A stretch of 64,000 nucleotides of DNA from Flavobacterium sp. (GTDB taxonomy: Bacteria > Bacteroidota > Bacteroidia > Flavobacteriales > Flavobacteriaceae): assembly GCA_016721735.1 (NCBI GenBank), contig JADKHM010000004.1, positions 293,877-357,876 of the forward strand. Direction: 5' to 3'. How positions within the stretch are numbered: position 1 is the first letter of the stretch; every line of letters begins with the position of its first letter. The position numbers and the translations under genes were made by a program. The notes beneath the pieces were generated by a model. It was given only the letters and a program-made list of their open reading frames with translations, was not told where the DNA came from and searched no databases. This document shows, one piece after another, positions 56,723 through 64,000 of this stretch.

Positions 56723-58258
56723 TTATTCTTTTATAAATTTTTGTGTGAAGGTTTTTCCTTGGGATAGTATTTGGATGAAATAGAGTCCTTGTTGAAGTCT
56801 TGAAACATCAATTTGGCTGGTGCTTTCTATTTTTTCAAATATGCTTTTTCCTAAAACATCTAAAATAGTTATCGCATCCATTTTTTGAATGTTTGTAATA
56901 TTTAAGACATCCTTAGTCGGATTTGGAAATACCGAAAAATTTGTTTGAACGTTGATAGATGTGGAAAGCGCTCCGTCTATAAGTTTTACTACTGCAAAAT
57001 TATTATTGAGAATTCCCGCCATAATGACTTTATTATCTGTAGTCGAAACAATTGTAGTCATACTTTCAAATGTAGGATCCTGATCGAAATCAAAAATTTG
57101 TAGACCATCTATCCCAAAACTATCATCCAAAGTTCCATCCGGATTATATTGCATCAAAACAACATCTACTTCATTAAACCCATTTACTTGATTAAAACCT
57201 GCTCCAAGAATTTTTCCTTCTTCAGTTATATATGCTTGATTTAGAAAGCCCCAAGTTCCTGACATATTGATTTGAGTTATAGTCGTTCCATTTGTTCCAA
57301 AATTCACGTCTAAATTTCCGTATTGGTCGTATTTTGCTAATCCAATTTTAGCGCCTGCATCGATAACTCCATAAATTGCTCCGAGTGCGAATATCTCGTC
57401 ATTATCATTGACCATGACGGTGTTGAGTTGCGCATTGTTGATGCCAAAACTGGTAATTAGCTTCCCTTCATTACCAAAAGTAATATCCAATTTACCGTCT
57501 TGATCTAATTTTGCTAATGCAAATTCATATCCTTGATATGTTGTTGAATTTGTGCTGCCTCCAATTAAAATTTTTCCGTCATTCAAAATTTGACAATAAG
57601 TAGGGAAATCTGTGGTTAAGATAGTCGGATTTGCTATTGTCCCAAAGTTTATTACCGTTCGTCCATCAAGTCCAAATGTTGTATCCAAACTTCCTGTGGC
57701 ATCTAGTCTAACTATCCCAAAATCGCTCTGACCAGAGGAATAAAACTCTCCTATTAAAATTAACTTTCCATCGCTTTGAACTTCAAATCCATAAAGATAT
57801 CCTGTTCCGTCAATCAGCGTAATTCCGTTATCACCAAATTCTGAGTCTAAAGTTCCATCATTATTGTATTGTGCAACTAAAAATCGATCATAAGACGAAA
57901 TGGTTTGTCTAGAAGTAGAAACCACCATGATTTTATCATCATTGACGATTCTGACGTATGATCTATCTGATGGTATGACATCTTTATCTAAAATTACGAT
58001 ACCATCAGTCCCGAAATTTTCGTCGAGACTTCCATCTTGATTAAATCTTGTTATACCAACTTGATGTCCAGAGTTGCTAGTGGTGTGACCACACACTAGT
58101 ATTTTACCATCCGTTTGAATTTGCATTGAGGTTGGTTGGGAATATCCAGATGGGAATATGACACGTCCAATACCGTTATTTCCAAAAGTTGGATCAGGAA
58201 CCAGTGTTTGCGAAAATGTTGTTAGACTTATTAATAAAACTAAAAATTGTAATTTCAT
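56723..58258 (-). CDS. Secreted delta-60 repeat protein with T9SS sorting domain
   Basis: A 511-residue protein with a signal peptide (MKLQFLVLLISLTTFSQ). About seven delta-60 type beta repeats follow, recognisable by alternating LDxxFGxxG and VQSDGKILxxG words (GSLDENFGTDGIVI, GTLDSEFGDNGITL, GNLDVNFGTNGTTI). A T9SS type A sorting domain ends the protein (VFPNPTKDVLNI, LDVLGKSIFEK, LQQGLYFIQIL, QKFIKE). These repeats form propeller-like surface proteins of unknown ligand. Its position between glgB and maltokinase, where a trehalose synthase would be expected, is odd. Confidence 0.93.
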   Translation of the reverse strand: MKLQFLVLLISLTTFSQTLVPDPTFGNNGIGRVIFPSGYSQPTSMQIQTDGKILVCGHTTSNSGHQVGITRFNQDGSLDENFGTDGIVILDKDVIPSDRSYVRIVNDDKIMVVSTSRQTISSYDRFLVAQYNNDGTLDSEFGDNGITLIDGTGYLYGFEVQSDGKLILIGEFYSSGQSDFGIVRLDATGSLDTTFGLDGRTVINFGTIANPTILTTDFPTYCQILNDGKILIGGSTNSTTYQGYEFALAKLDQDGKLDITFGNEGKLITSFGINNAQLNTVMVNDNDEIFALGAIYGVIDAGAKIGLAKYDQYGNLDVNFGTNGTTITQINMSGTWGFLNQAYITEEGKILGAGFNQVNGFNEVDVVLMQYNPDGTLDDSFGIDGLQIFDFDQDPTFESMTTIVSTTDNKVIMAGILNNNFAVVKLIDGALSTSINVQTNFSVFPNPTKDVLNITNIQKMDAITILDVLGKSIFEKIESTSQIDVSRLQQGLYFIQILSQGKTFTQKFIKE

Positions 58259-58281
58259 CCTATTTTGTTTTGTAATCCGAG

Positions 58282-58361
58282 CCCTAGCCCCGATGGTAAT
58301 GGCATCCTTTGGCGGCGGTGTTCGCCGGCAAAGATATAATGGACAGCGGGAACCAGCTCCT
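58282..58361 (-). repeat. Interspersed fixed-arm element, copy E
   Basis: On the minus strand, left arm GAGCTGGTTCCCGCTGTCCA, right arm GGATGCCATTACCATCGGGG, then CTAGGG. The central hairpin is CTTTG...CAAAG with the inner word GGCGAACACCGCC, which copy F also has. Confidence 0.78.
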
Positions 58362-58370
58362 AAAAATCAT

Positions 58371-58412
58371 CGTAACTCGTAATTCCTAATTCGTAATTCG
58401 TAATTCTTAATT
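58371..58412. repeat. Tandem octamer repeat (CGTAATTC)n running into the maltokinase stop codon
   Basis: Five or so units of CGTAATTC / CTAATTC lie between element copy E and maltokinase. The last unit supplies the stop codon and the final codon of maltokinase. Confidence 0.68.
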
Positions 58413-60044
58413 CCCTTCAAACTCCATAATACTCGCGATGCCTGTCAGCGGAATCACCGCCCATCGTGGACGAGAATTGAGTTCATAGCCCAACTCATAC
58501 ACTGCTTTTTCTAACAAACAATATTTCAACAAGAAATCAATTTCCTTGCGGTAACCGATGTTGAAATTACCTGATTGCGCGACTTCGGTATAGGTTTGCA
58601 AAAACACGCCAACGAAATATTTGAACAGGATTTCACCTGCTTGAAACAGTTCTTTTTGCTCGTATGGATACTTGTCTTTGTTGTTAAAAATCGTCGCATA
58701 AATCGAATAGTGAAACGATCGAAACATGCCAGCCACATCTTTGAGCGGCGGTTGTTTTACTTTTCTGTCGCGAATGGTGCTTTCGGGTTCGCCTTCAAAA
58801 TCGAGGATATAAAAATCGTCTCCATTGACGAGCACTTGCCCTAGATGGTAATCACCATGTATTCGGATGCGTTCGGATTTCATTTTCGTCCAATCGAAAT
58901 CGAGGAACAACTTTCTAATTTCTTTTTTGTTATCTAGAAACTGATTGGCTAGTTCAAGCGCTAGTCCATCGAGTTTATGTAAATTATTTTCAAGGATATT
59001 CAACCTGTTTTGAAACTGGTAAGTCAGGCGATTTTTCAGCCAAACGGTATAGTCGCCGTTATATGTTGTAGGTGTGAAAGCGGTATCATGAATGTCGCCG
59101 CCCAAAGCAATGTGCATTTCTGCAGTGCGTGTTGCCAAAGTGTGAATGCGAATGAAAATACTCAAGCCCGCCCAATCGATGATTTCGTGTGGAATTTCGT
59201 TTATTTTTAGACGCTTGAATAAATCGATATCTGGAAGCTTATTGATTTTTATTTTTTTAGTTTTGAGATTCTCGAATATACGATCTGTTTCCTCTAACAT
59301 AAATTGCCAAGCATCTCCTTGGTTGGGCACCAATTCCTGCATCATTCCGAGCGTAATATTTCCTTCAGATAAGGCTACATTGATACTTCCAGTATAGGCG
59401 GGTGAACTGGGAAAATCCATTCGCTCTGTTAGGAAACGACTGATTTCGTAATCTGGATTTGTGCTGGTGTAAATACGTCTAAAAATTTTTAGAACTAGCG
59501 TATTGTTGTAGATGATGGAAGTATTACTTTGTTCGACTCCCATAAACTTAGAGCTTTTGTACTCGGTTTCTTCTAGCTTTTCACCTCTGTGGAATTTAAC
59601 TTTGGTATCGCTTTTGTCTCCAGACGATACAATTTTATCGAATAGTAATTTTCTAAAATCTTCTTGATGTAGTGCATCAACTAAAAAACCATCTTGTCCG
59701 TTCATTATTACGGGCGCAATAATGGTATTCGTATCTAGTTCTTCTTCTGCCATAAAAGACAATGGCATGAAATAATTTTGAAAGAAAGCTTCTTTAAAAT
59801 TGACTTCTAAAAGAACCCCATAATAGGTATTTTTTTTAGAAGACATTTTAAAAAACTCCACGACTTCGATATACTTTAATGTACTCGCTTTTCCACCATA
59901 CCAACGCTTGTTGATTATGTAGTTTTCTAAAATATCCGAAGTAAAAACTTTTACAAACTCTTCATCTTCAAAGGCATGCTTCCAATCGGTTTTGAATACG
60001 AATGGATTTTGAAATTCATCTTCATTAATTTTAGTGTCTTTCAT
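58407..60044 (-). CDS. Maltokinase (ATP:maltose 1-phosphotransferase)
   Basis: A 545-residue kinase of the Mak/Pep2 type that makes maltose-1-phosphate, the substrate of GlgE. The N-terminal cap (INKRWYGGKASTLKY) is typical of maltokinases, usually seen fused to or beside trehalose synthase. The aminoglycoside-kinase-like core has RIHGDYHLGQVLVNGDDFYILDFEGEP (catalytic words HGDYHLGQ and LDFEGEP), followed by PPLKDVAGMFRSFHYS. It stands 153 nt downstream of glgE, on the same strand. No TreS domain is fused. Its C-terminus ends in a tandem repeat. Confidence 0.93.
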   Translation of the reverse strand: MKDTKINEDEFQNPFVFKTDWKHAFEDEEFVKVFTSDILENYIINKRWYGGKASTLKYIEVVEFFKMSSKKNTYYGVLLEVNFKEAFFQNYFMPLSFMAEEELDTNTIIAPVIMNGQDGFLVDALHQEDFRKLLFDKIVSSGDKSDTKVKFHRGEKLEETEYKSSKFMGVEQSNTSIIYNNTLVLKIFRRIYTSTNPDYEISRFLTERMDFPSSPAYTGSINVALSEGNITLGMMQELVPNQGDAWQFMLEETDRIFENLKTKKIKINKLPDIDLFKRLKINEIPHEIIDWAGLSIFIRIHTLATRTAEMHIALGGDIHDTAFTPTTYNGDYTVWLKNRLTYQFQNRLNILENNLHKLDGLALELANQFLDNKKEIRKLFLDFDWTKMKSERIRIHGDYHLGQVLVNGDDFYILDFEGEPESTIRDRKVKQPPLKDVAGMFRSFHYSIYATIFNNKDKYPYEQKELFQAGEILFKYFVGVFLQTYTEVAQSGNFNIGYRKEIDFLLKYCLLEKAVYELGYELNSRPRWAVIPLTGIASIMEFEGN

Positions 60045-60070
60045 TGCTTCAATTTTTTTAATTCTCTTTT

Positions 60071-60190
60071 ACCACATAGATTCATAGATTCTATTAGGAG
60101 TAAAAGAGCGTTGCTTTATCATAGTGAACATAGCCTATGTCAAAAATCTATTTTCTATTTTTTTCCAACTTTTCTATGTTCCTATGTGGT
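60071..60190. repeat. Inverted-repeat element between glgE and maltokinase
   Basis: ACCACATAGATTCATAGA (60071-60088) and TCTATGTTCCTATGTGGT (60173-60190) pair with only three mismatches. They enclose 84 nt with further CATAG/CTATG words. The complementary arms suggest a dispersed palindromic element rather than a promoter. No gene is seen in this gap. Confidence 0.68.
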
Positions 60191-60197
60191 GAAAAAA

Positions 60198-62132
60198 TCA
60201 CCGTTGAATTTTAAATAAATGAAATGGCAAAGCGGGTGATAAATCTACGAAATTCCACTCTTTATCCCAGTAATACGTATTTCCCGTGATTAAGTCTTGT
60301 ACTTTTATCGGCTCATTCCCCATTTGTTCCATTGGAATTCTCACCATCGCTTGCTGGTTATTGAAGGCATCCAAACTGACAACCATCAAGGTTTCGTTGG
60401 TCAAATCATCGTCGTACTTATAATACGCCATGACTTGCTCGTTATTCGTGCTACAAAACACAATATTATTGGTTTGTTGCAAGGAAGCTTGCTCGTTGCG
60501 AAGCGCATTAATTCTCGTAATCAGTGTCGTTAATTTGTTTTGAATCGTCCAATTCCAGTGATAGTATTCGTATTTTTCTGAATTGAGATATTCCTCTTTG
60601 CCGGGCGCCATCGGTTCACAAACGCGGTATTCGAAAACCGGTCCGTAGATTCCGACACTTGAACTTAACGTTGCTGCCAAAAAGTACTTTTGCAGATGCA
60701 CCGATTCGTTTCCGTTTTGTAAAGCAAACGGATTGATATCTGGCGTATTCGGCCAGAAGTTCGGTCGGTAAAATTCTTTTTGTTCTGTTTGTGTGAGTTC
60801 GGTTACATATTCGGTTAACTCTGCTTTAGAATTTCTCCAAGTGAAATACGTATAAGATTGACTAAATCCTTGTTTCGCCAACTCATTCATAATTTTAGGA
60901 CGTGTGAAAGCTTCCGCTAAAAACAACACATCGGGATGCTTTTTCTTGATTTCGGCAATCAACCAACCCCAAAAATAAAAGGGTTTGGTATGTGGATTAT
61001 CCACGCGATATACTTTGATGTCACATTCTTCAATCCAGAATAAAGCGACGTCTAATAATTCTTTCCAAAGGTTTTTCCAATCCGTCGATTCAAAATAAAT
61101 CGGTTGAATATCTTGGTATTTCTTTGGAGGATTCTCAGCATATTGAACCGTTCCGTCTGGTCTCCATTTGAACCATTGTGGAAAATCTTTCACATAGGGA
61201 TGATCGGGAGCAGCTTGTAAGGCATAGTCCATAGCGACTTCAATTCCCAATGATTTTGCTTTTTTGACTAATGATTTAAAATCTTCTATCGATCCTAATT
61301 CAGGATGCGTAGCTTTATGTCCACCATATTGTGATCCAATACCCCAAGGTGAACCCACATCTCCTGGTTCTGCGTTTGTCGCATTGTTTTTTCCTTTGCG
61401 ATTGACTTCTCCGATGGGATGAATTGGAGGAAAATATAAAGTATCGAAACCCATCTCAGCGACACGTGGCAATAATTTTTCACAGTCTTTAAATGTCCCA
61501 TGTTTACCTTTTACAGGAGAAGCAGAACGCGGAAAAAACTCATACCAAGTGCTGAACAGCGCTTTCTTGCGATCGACATATATTTGTAATTCCGCCGATT
61601 TGTTTTCGATGTAAAGGATTGGATATTTTTTGAAGATGGCAGTTAATTCGTGCGACATCGCCATTTCAATTGCTTTGTCATATTCTTTTTCATCGACAAA
61701 ATAGGCCGCTGCTTTTTTAAGAAATTCTTTTTCGTCTTTATCTGCTAATTTTTGAACTGCTTTGACGTATTCAGCACCTTCCAAAAGTTCAGATTTTACG
61801 TATTGATTGTCTTGAATTTTGCGTTCGGTTCCGTGTTGCCAATTTAAAGCGTAATCAACCCAACCTTCTACAAAATAGCTATAATTTCCTTGTTTTTCTA
61901 CTTTGAATTCCGCGGTCCACGCATCGTTTTCTGTAGGTCGCATCCGAACGTCTTGCCATTTCTTATCTTTTTCATGTTTGTATTTTACTTGACATTCGAT
62001 AACGTCATGACCATCTGAAAAAACGTCCGCGCTAACGGTTACTTTTTGTCCAACAATTCTTTTGATAGCGAACGCGCCACCGTCTAATTGTGGCAATACA
62101 TTTTCAATTACTATTCGGGTTTGATGTTGCAT
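60198..62132 (-). CDS. glgE: Alpha-1,4-glucan:maltose-1-phosphate maltosyltransferase
   Basis: A 644-residue GH13_3 enzyme that adds maltose units from maltose-1-phosphate to alpha-1,4-glucan. The N-terminal DUF3416 domain (RIVIENVLPQLDGGAFAIKR, then AWTAEFKVEKQGNYSYFVEGW, shown as short cores) is the GlgE hallmark. The catalytic barrel has nucleophile D378 in YRVDNPHTKP and acid E407 in FLAEAFTRP. PPIHPIGEVNRKGKNN is the conserved phosphate-site loop. It is the first gene of the minus-strand glucan cluster (glgE, maltokinase, then glgB). Confidence 0.96.
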   Translation of the reverse strand: MQHQTRIVIENVLPQLDGGAFAIKRIVGQKVTVSADVFSDGHDVIECQVKYKHEKDKKWQDVRMRPTENDAWTAEFKVEKQGNYSYFVEGWVDYALNWQHGTERKIQDNQYVKSELLEGAEYVKAVQKLADKDEKEFLKKAAAYFVDEKEYDKAIEMAMSHELTAIFKKYPILYIENKSAELQIYVDRKKALFSTWYEFFPRSASPVKGKHGTFKDCEKLLPRVAEMGFDTLYFPPIHPIGEVNRKGKNNATNAEPGDVGSPWGIGSQYGGHKATHPELGSIEDFKSLVKKAKSLGIEVAMDYALQAAPDHPYVKDFPQWFKWRPDGTVQYAENPPKKYQDIQPIYFESTDWKNLWKELLDVALFWIEECDIKVYRVDNPHTKPFYFWGWLIAEIKKKHPDVLFLAEAFTRPKIMNELAKQGFSQSYTYFTWRNSKAELTEYVTELTQTEQKEFYRPNFWPNTPDINPFALQNGNESVHLQKYFLAATLSSSVGIYGPVFEYRVCEPMAPGKEEYLNSEKYEYYHWNWTIQNKLTTLITRINALRNEQASLQQTNNIVFCSTNNEQVMAYYKYDDDLTNETLMVVSLDAFNNQQAMVRIPMEQMGNEPIKVQDLITGNTYYWDKEWNFVDLSPALPFHLFKIQR

Positions 62133-62206
62133 TTTATAATTTATTTATGACTTCTAAATTTAATAAAAAATAGAGAAAACAATACCTTGCATTAAAATTT
62201 ATTGAA

Positions 62207-63070
62207 ATGACAAAGAAAACCAAAAAACCCAACCAAAGTTTGAAAATTCCTAAGATTATCCTCGTGGTTGGTCAATTTTTGTCGTTTATTTCAACAAAAT
62301 TGACAGTGCTATTTGCCGCAAGATTGTTTACTTCTCCGATTAAACACAAGATTCCAAAACGCGAATTAGAGATGGATCGGAATAGTCGACAAGAAACATT
62401 GACTATTCCATCAATTCAGAAGTCAATTGTTGCCTATCATTCTGGCTCCAGTTTGAAAAAAATCCTATTAGTTCATGGCTGGTCTGGAAGAGGAACGCAA
62501 CTCGTGAAGTTCGCCGAAGCCTTCCAAAAATTGGGCTATCAAATTGTTAGTTTCGACGCGCCCGCGCACGGAAAATCACAAGGAAACACGACCTTACTGC
62601 CTGAGTTTATTGCGTCCATTATCGAAATAGAAAAACATTTCGGTCCGTTTGAAGCGGCAGTAGGGCATTCTTTAGGCGGCATGGCATTACTGAATGCGGT
62701 CAAAGATGGACTCCAAATCAAACGATTAACCATCATCGGAAGTGGCGATATTGTAAAGGACATTATGGACGACTTTGTCAAAAAGCTCGAACTTCATCCG
62801 AAAATCAGCGACATGTTGCGCATTCACTTTGAAAAAAAATCCAATCGAACGATGGATAGCTATTCCTCGTTTCACGCGGCAGCCGAAATTACAATTCCAG
62901 TCTTGGTCATTCATGATGAAAATGATGATGAAGTGCCTGTCAGCTGTGCGCATCACATTCATCAAAATCTAAAAAATGGCGAATTGATGATTACACAAAA
63001 CTTAGGGCATCGCAAGATTTTAGGAGATGCGGCTGTTATTCAAAAAACAATTCAATTTACTACCTCATGA
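62207..63070 (+). CDS. Alpha/beta hydrolase
   Basis: A 287-residue alpha/beta-hydrolase-fold enzyme. HGWSGRGTQL is the oxyanion-hole segment, GHSLGG carries the nucleophile serine (about residue 150), and GHRKILGD near the end supplies the catalytic histidine, with a DENDDEVP acid loop. The N-terminus has a weak hydrophobic stretch (LVVGQFLSFISTKLTVLFAA in two halves) that may tether it to the membrane. The substrate is unknown; family members include esterases and lipases. Its stop overlaps the msrB start (ATGA), so the two are translationally coupled. Confidence 0.88.
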   Translation: MTKKTKKPNQSLKIPKIILVVGQFLSFISTKLTVLFAARLFTSPIKHKIPKRELEMDRNSRQETLTIPSIQKSIVAYHSGSSLKKILLVHGWSGRGTQLVKFAEAFQKLGYQIVSFDAPAHGKSQGNTTLLPEFIASIIEIEKHFGPFEAAVGHSLGGMALLNAVKDGLQIKRLTIIGSGDIVKDIMDDFVKKLELHPKISDMLRIHFEKKSNRTMDSYSSFHAAAEITIPVLVIHDENDDEVPVSCAHHIHQNLKNGELMITQNLGHRKILGDAAVIQKTIQFTTS

Positions 63071-63452
63071 AATATCCCATAATAAAAACCGAAGAAGAGT
63101 GGAAAGCGCAATTGGGTCTCGAACGCTACAAAATCCTGCGTCAAAAAGGAACGGAGTTTCCGCATTCCGGACAATACAACCTTCATTTTGAAAAGGAACT
63201 TATTGTTGTGGCGCTTGTGGTGAGGCGTTGTTCGAAAGCGATTCGAAATTCAATTCGCATTGCGGCTGGCCATCGTTCGACGAATCGATTCCTGGAAAAG
63301 TAGAATATATTAAAGACACGACGCATGGCATGTTACGAGTAGAAATTTTGTGTGCGAATTGTGGCAGCCACCTTGGACATGTTTTCGATGACGGACCGAC
63401 GGAAACTGGACAAAGATACTGTGTCAATTCGTTATCGGTCGATTTTAAGTAG
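63067..63452 (+). pseudogene. msrB: Peptide-methionine (R)-S-oxide reductase MsrB, frame broken by one missing base
   Basis: MsrB reduces methionine-R-sulfoxide in proteins. The N-terminal part (MKYPIIKTEEEWKAQLGLER, then RYKILRQKGTEFPHSGQYNLHFEK split) is normal, then the frame is lost at 63195-63196. Adding one G (AAAAGG to AAAAGGG) restores HFEKGTYCCGACGEALFES, with the first zinc CxxC pair, and joins the rest: FNSHCGWPSF, ILCANCGSHLGHVFDDGP (second CxxC) and the catalytic cysteine in QRYCVNSLS. The total is about 128 residues. A homopolymer error is more likely than loss of this conserved enzyme. Confidence 0.9.
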
Positions 63453-63500
63453 TGGGGCGTGCCGGCTCAAGAACATTTCACTAATTCATGAACCTTTTTA

Positions 63501-63578
63501 CGAGCCGTCGGGCTATTCGCTACAATCTTTTGCGGCGAACACCGCCACAAAAGGAAAACCGCTGCTATCCCTCACGCA
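63501..63578 (+). repeat. Interspersed fixed-arm element, copy F (diverged)
   Basis: Left arm GAGCCGTCGGGCTATTCGCT, right arm GGAAAACCGCTGCTATCCCT, and the central hairpin CTTTTG...CAAAAG with inner GGCGAACACCGCC as in copy E. The arms differ consistently from copies A-E, so this looks like a sister subfamily. The gap to the next gene shows nothing else. Confidence 0.72.
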
Positions 63579-63586
63579 GGCAGTCA

Positions 63587-64000
63587 CTAATCCTTAATGC
63601 AGCGCACTGATAAACCTACATTTTTAACATATTGGACTCTTCTAGCAATGCTACCGAACCACACTGTTTGGACACCCCAGGCGCCCGTTGAAATTCCTTC
63701 CGTGGAACTCCACCAATTACCCAGGGTACTTAAATTTTCATATCCCGCAGTAGAAAGAGCGTTGCGATCACCTCCTGGCAAACCTGTAAAGCCACTGGAG
63801 TTTATGGCGCCGGTATTCGGAGAAAGCCAAAGGGTTGTCCCAATTGATTTTATCTTGCCTCCAGCAACAGCTTCTCCACCCAAAAAGGTGGTCAAAGTTG
63901 TCCACTCTGCATCAGTAGGCACATGGCTACCAGTTGGCGCTAAACCTCGAGGGTCATTAATCGCAAACCAATTGTATAATTTGCCATAAATCGGTCCATT
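63587..64000 (-). CDS. FISUMP-domain protein, C-terminal part (cut by window edge)
   Basis: The frame is open to the window edge and gives 137 residues. YGKLYNWFAINDPRGLAPTG, VPTDAEWTTLTTFLGGE, SGFTGLPGGDRN, LGNWWSSTEG and SVRCIKD are the hallmarks of the FISUMP domain (Fibrobacter succinogenes major paralogous domain). This domain is found on secreted and lipoprotein surface proteins of Bacteroidota. An internal Met at about 63922 would be a false start, because the FISUMP motif begins upstream of it. The N-terminus, with any signal peptide, lies outside the window. Confidence 0.88.
   Translation of the reverse strand, partial: NGPIYGKLYNWFAINDPRGLAPTGSHVPTDAEWTTLTTFLGGEAVAGGKIKSIGTTLWLSPNTGAINSSGFTGLPGGDRNALSTAGYENLSTLGNWWSSTEGISTGAWGVQTVWFGSIARRVQYVKNVGLSVRCIKD

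Overview
The window looks like a chromosomal segment of a free-living Flavobacterium-type bacterium (Bacteroidota, Flavobacteriaceae). The DNA is AT-rich. Promoters read TAnnTTTG rather than the E. coli -10, Shine-Dalgarno sequences are scarce, and the secreted proteins end in type IX secretion (T9SS) C-terminal domains. The T9SS component PorQ itself is present. No rRNA, tRNA, CRISPR array, phage or insertion sequence was recognised.

Layout. 0-3 kb: a lipoprotein, an alpha-oxoamine synthase and a NYN-LOTUS RNA-binding protein. 3-15 kb: two giant surface proteins (about 1,880 and 2,030 residues once frames are restored) that end in the same 193-residue dockerin-like module. 15-23 kb: a small T9SS protein, then housekeeping genes (rdgB, a DEAD-box helicase, trmH, a sirtuin, purB). 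23-30 kb: two T9SS proteins around a LytS/LytTR pair. 30-41 kb: rpsA, an FG-GAP protein, a VOC protein, a nucleoside transporter, cmk, porQ and lon. 41-48 kb: three fibronectin-III lipoproteins, then an ECF sigma / anti-sigma / beta-helix cassette. 48-52 kb: an MFS transporter, a secreted serine hydrolase and an M48 peptidase. 52-62 kb: alpha-glucan metabolism (GH31 glucosidase, glgB, maltokinase, glgE). 62-64 kb: an alpha/beta hydrolase, msrB and the 3' part of a FISUMP-domain protein.

How the genes work together. GlgE, maltokinase and GlgB form the maltose-1-phosphate route to glycogen, and the GH31 enzyme would recycle maltodextrins. A trehalose synthase is not in the window. A LacI-type palindrome lies upstream of the GH31 gene and a near-identical one lies upstream of giant gene 1, which hints at shared sugar control. 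PorQ and at least six T9SS cargo proteins make this a secretion- and surface-rich region.

Two signals cut across the annotation. First, at least seven single-base indels and two in-frame stops break six otherwise intact genes (both giants, lon, a lipoprotein, the serine hydrolase, msrB). Each repair restores family consensus and most indels sit in homopolymer runs, so consensus error is likely and the genes are probably intact in the organism. Second, intergenic spaces hold a family of 70-130 bp elements with two fixed arms and an exchangeable central hairpin (six copies). Several are flanked by tandem short repeats, and some have other dispersed repeats nested inside.
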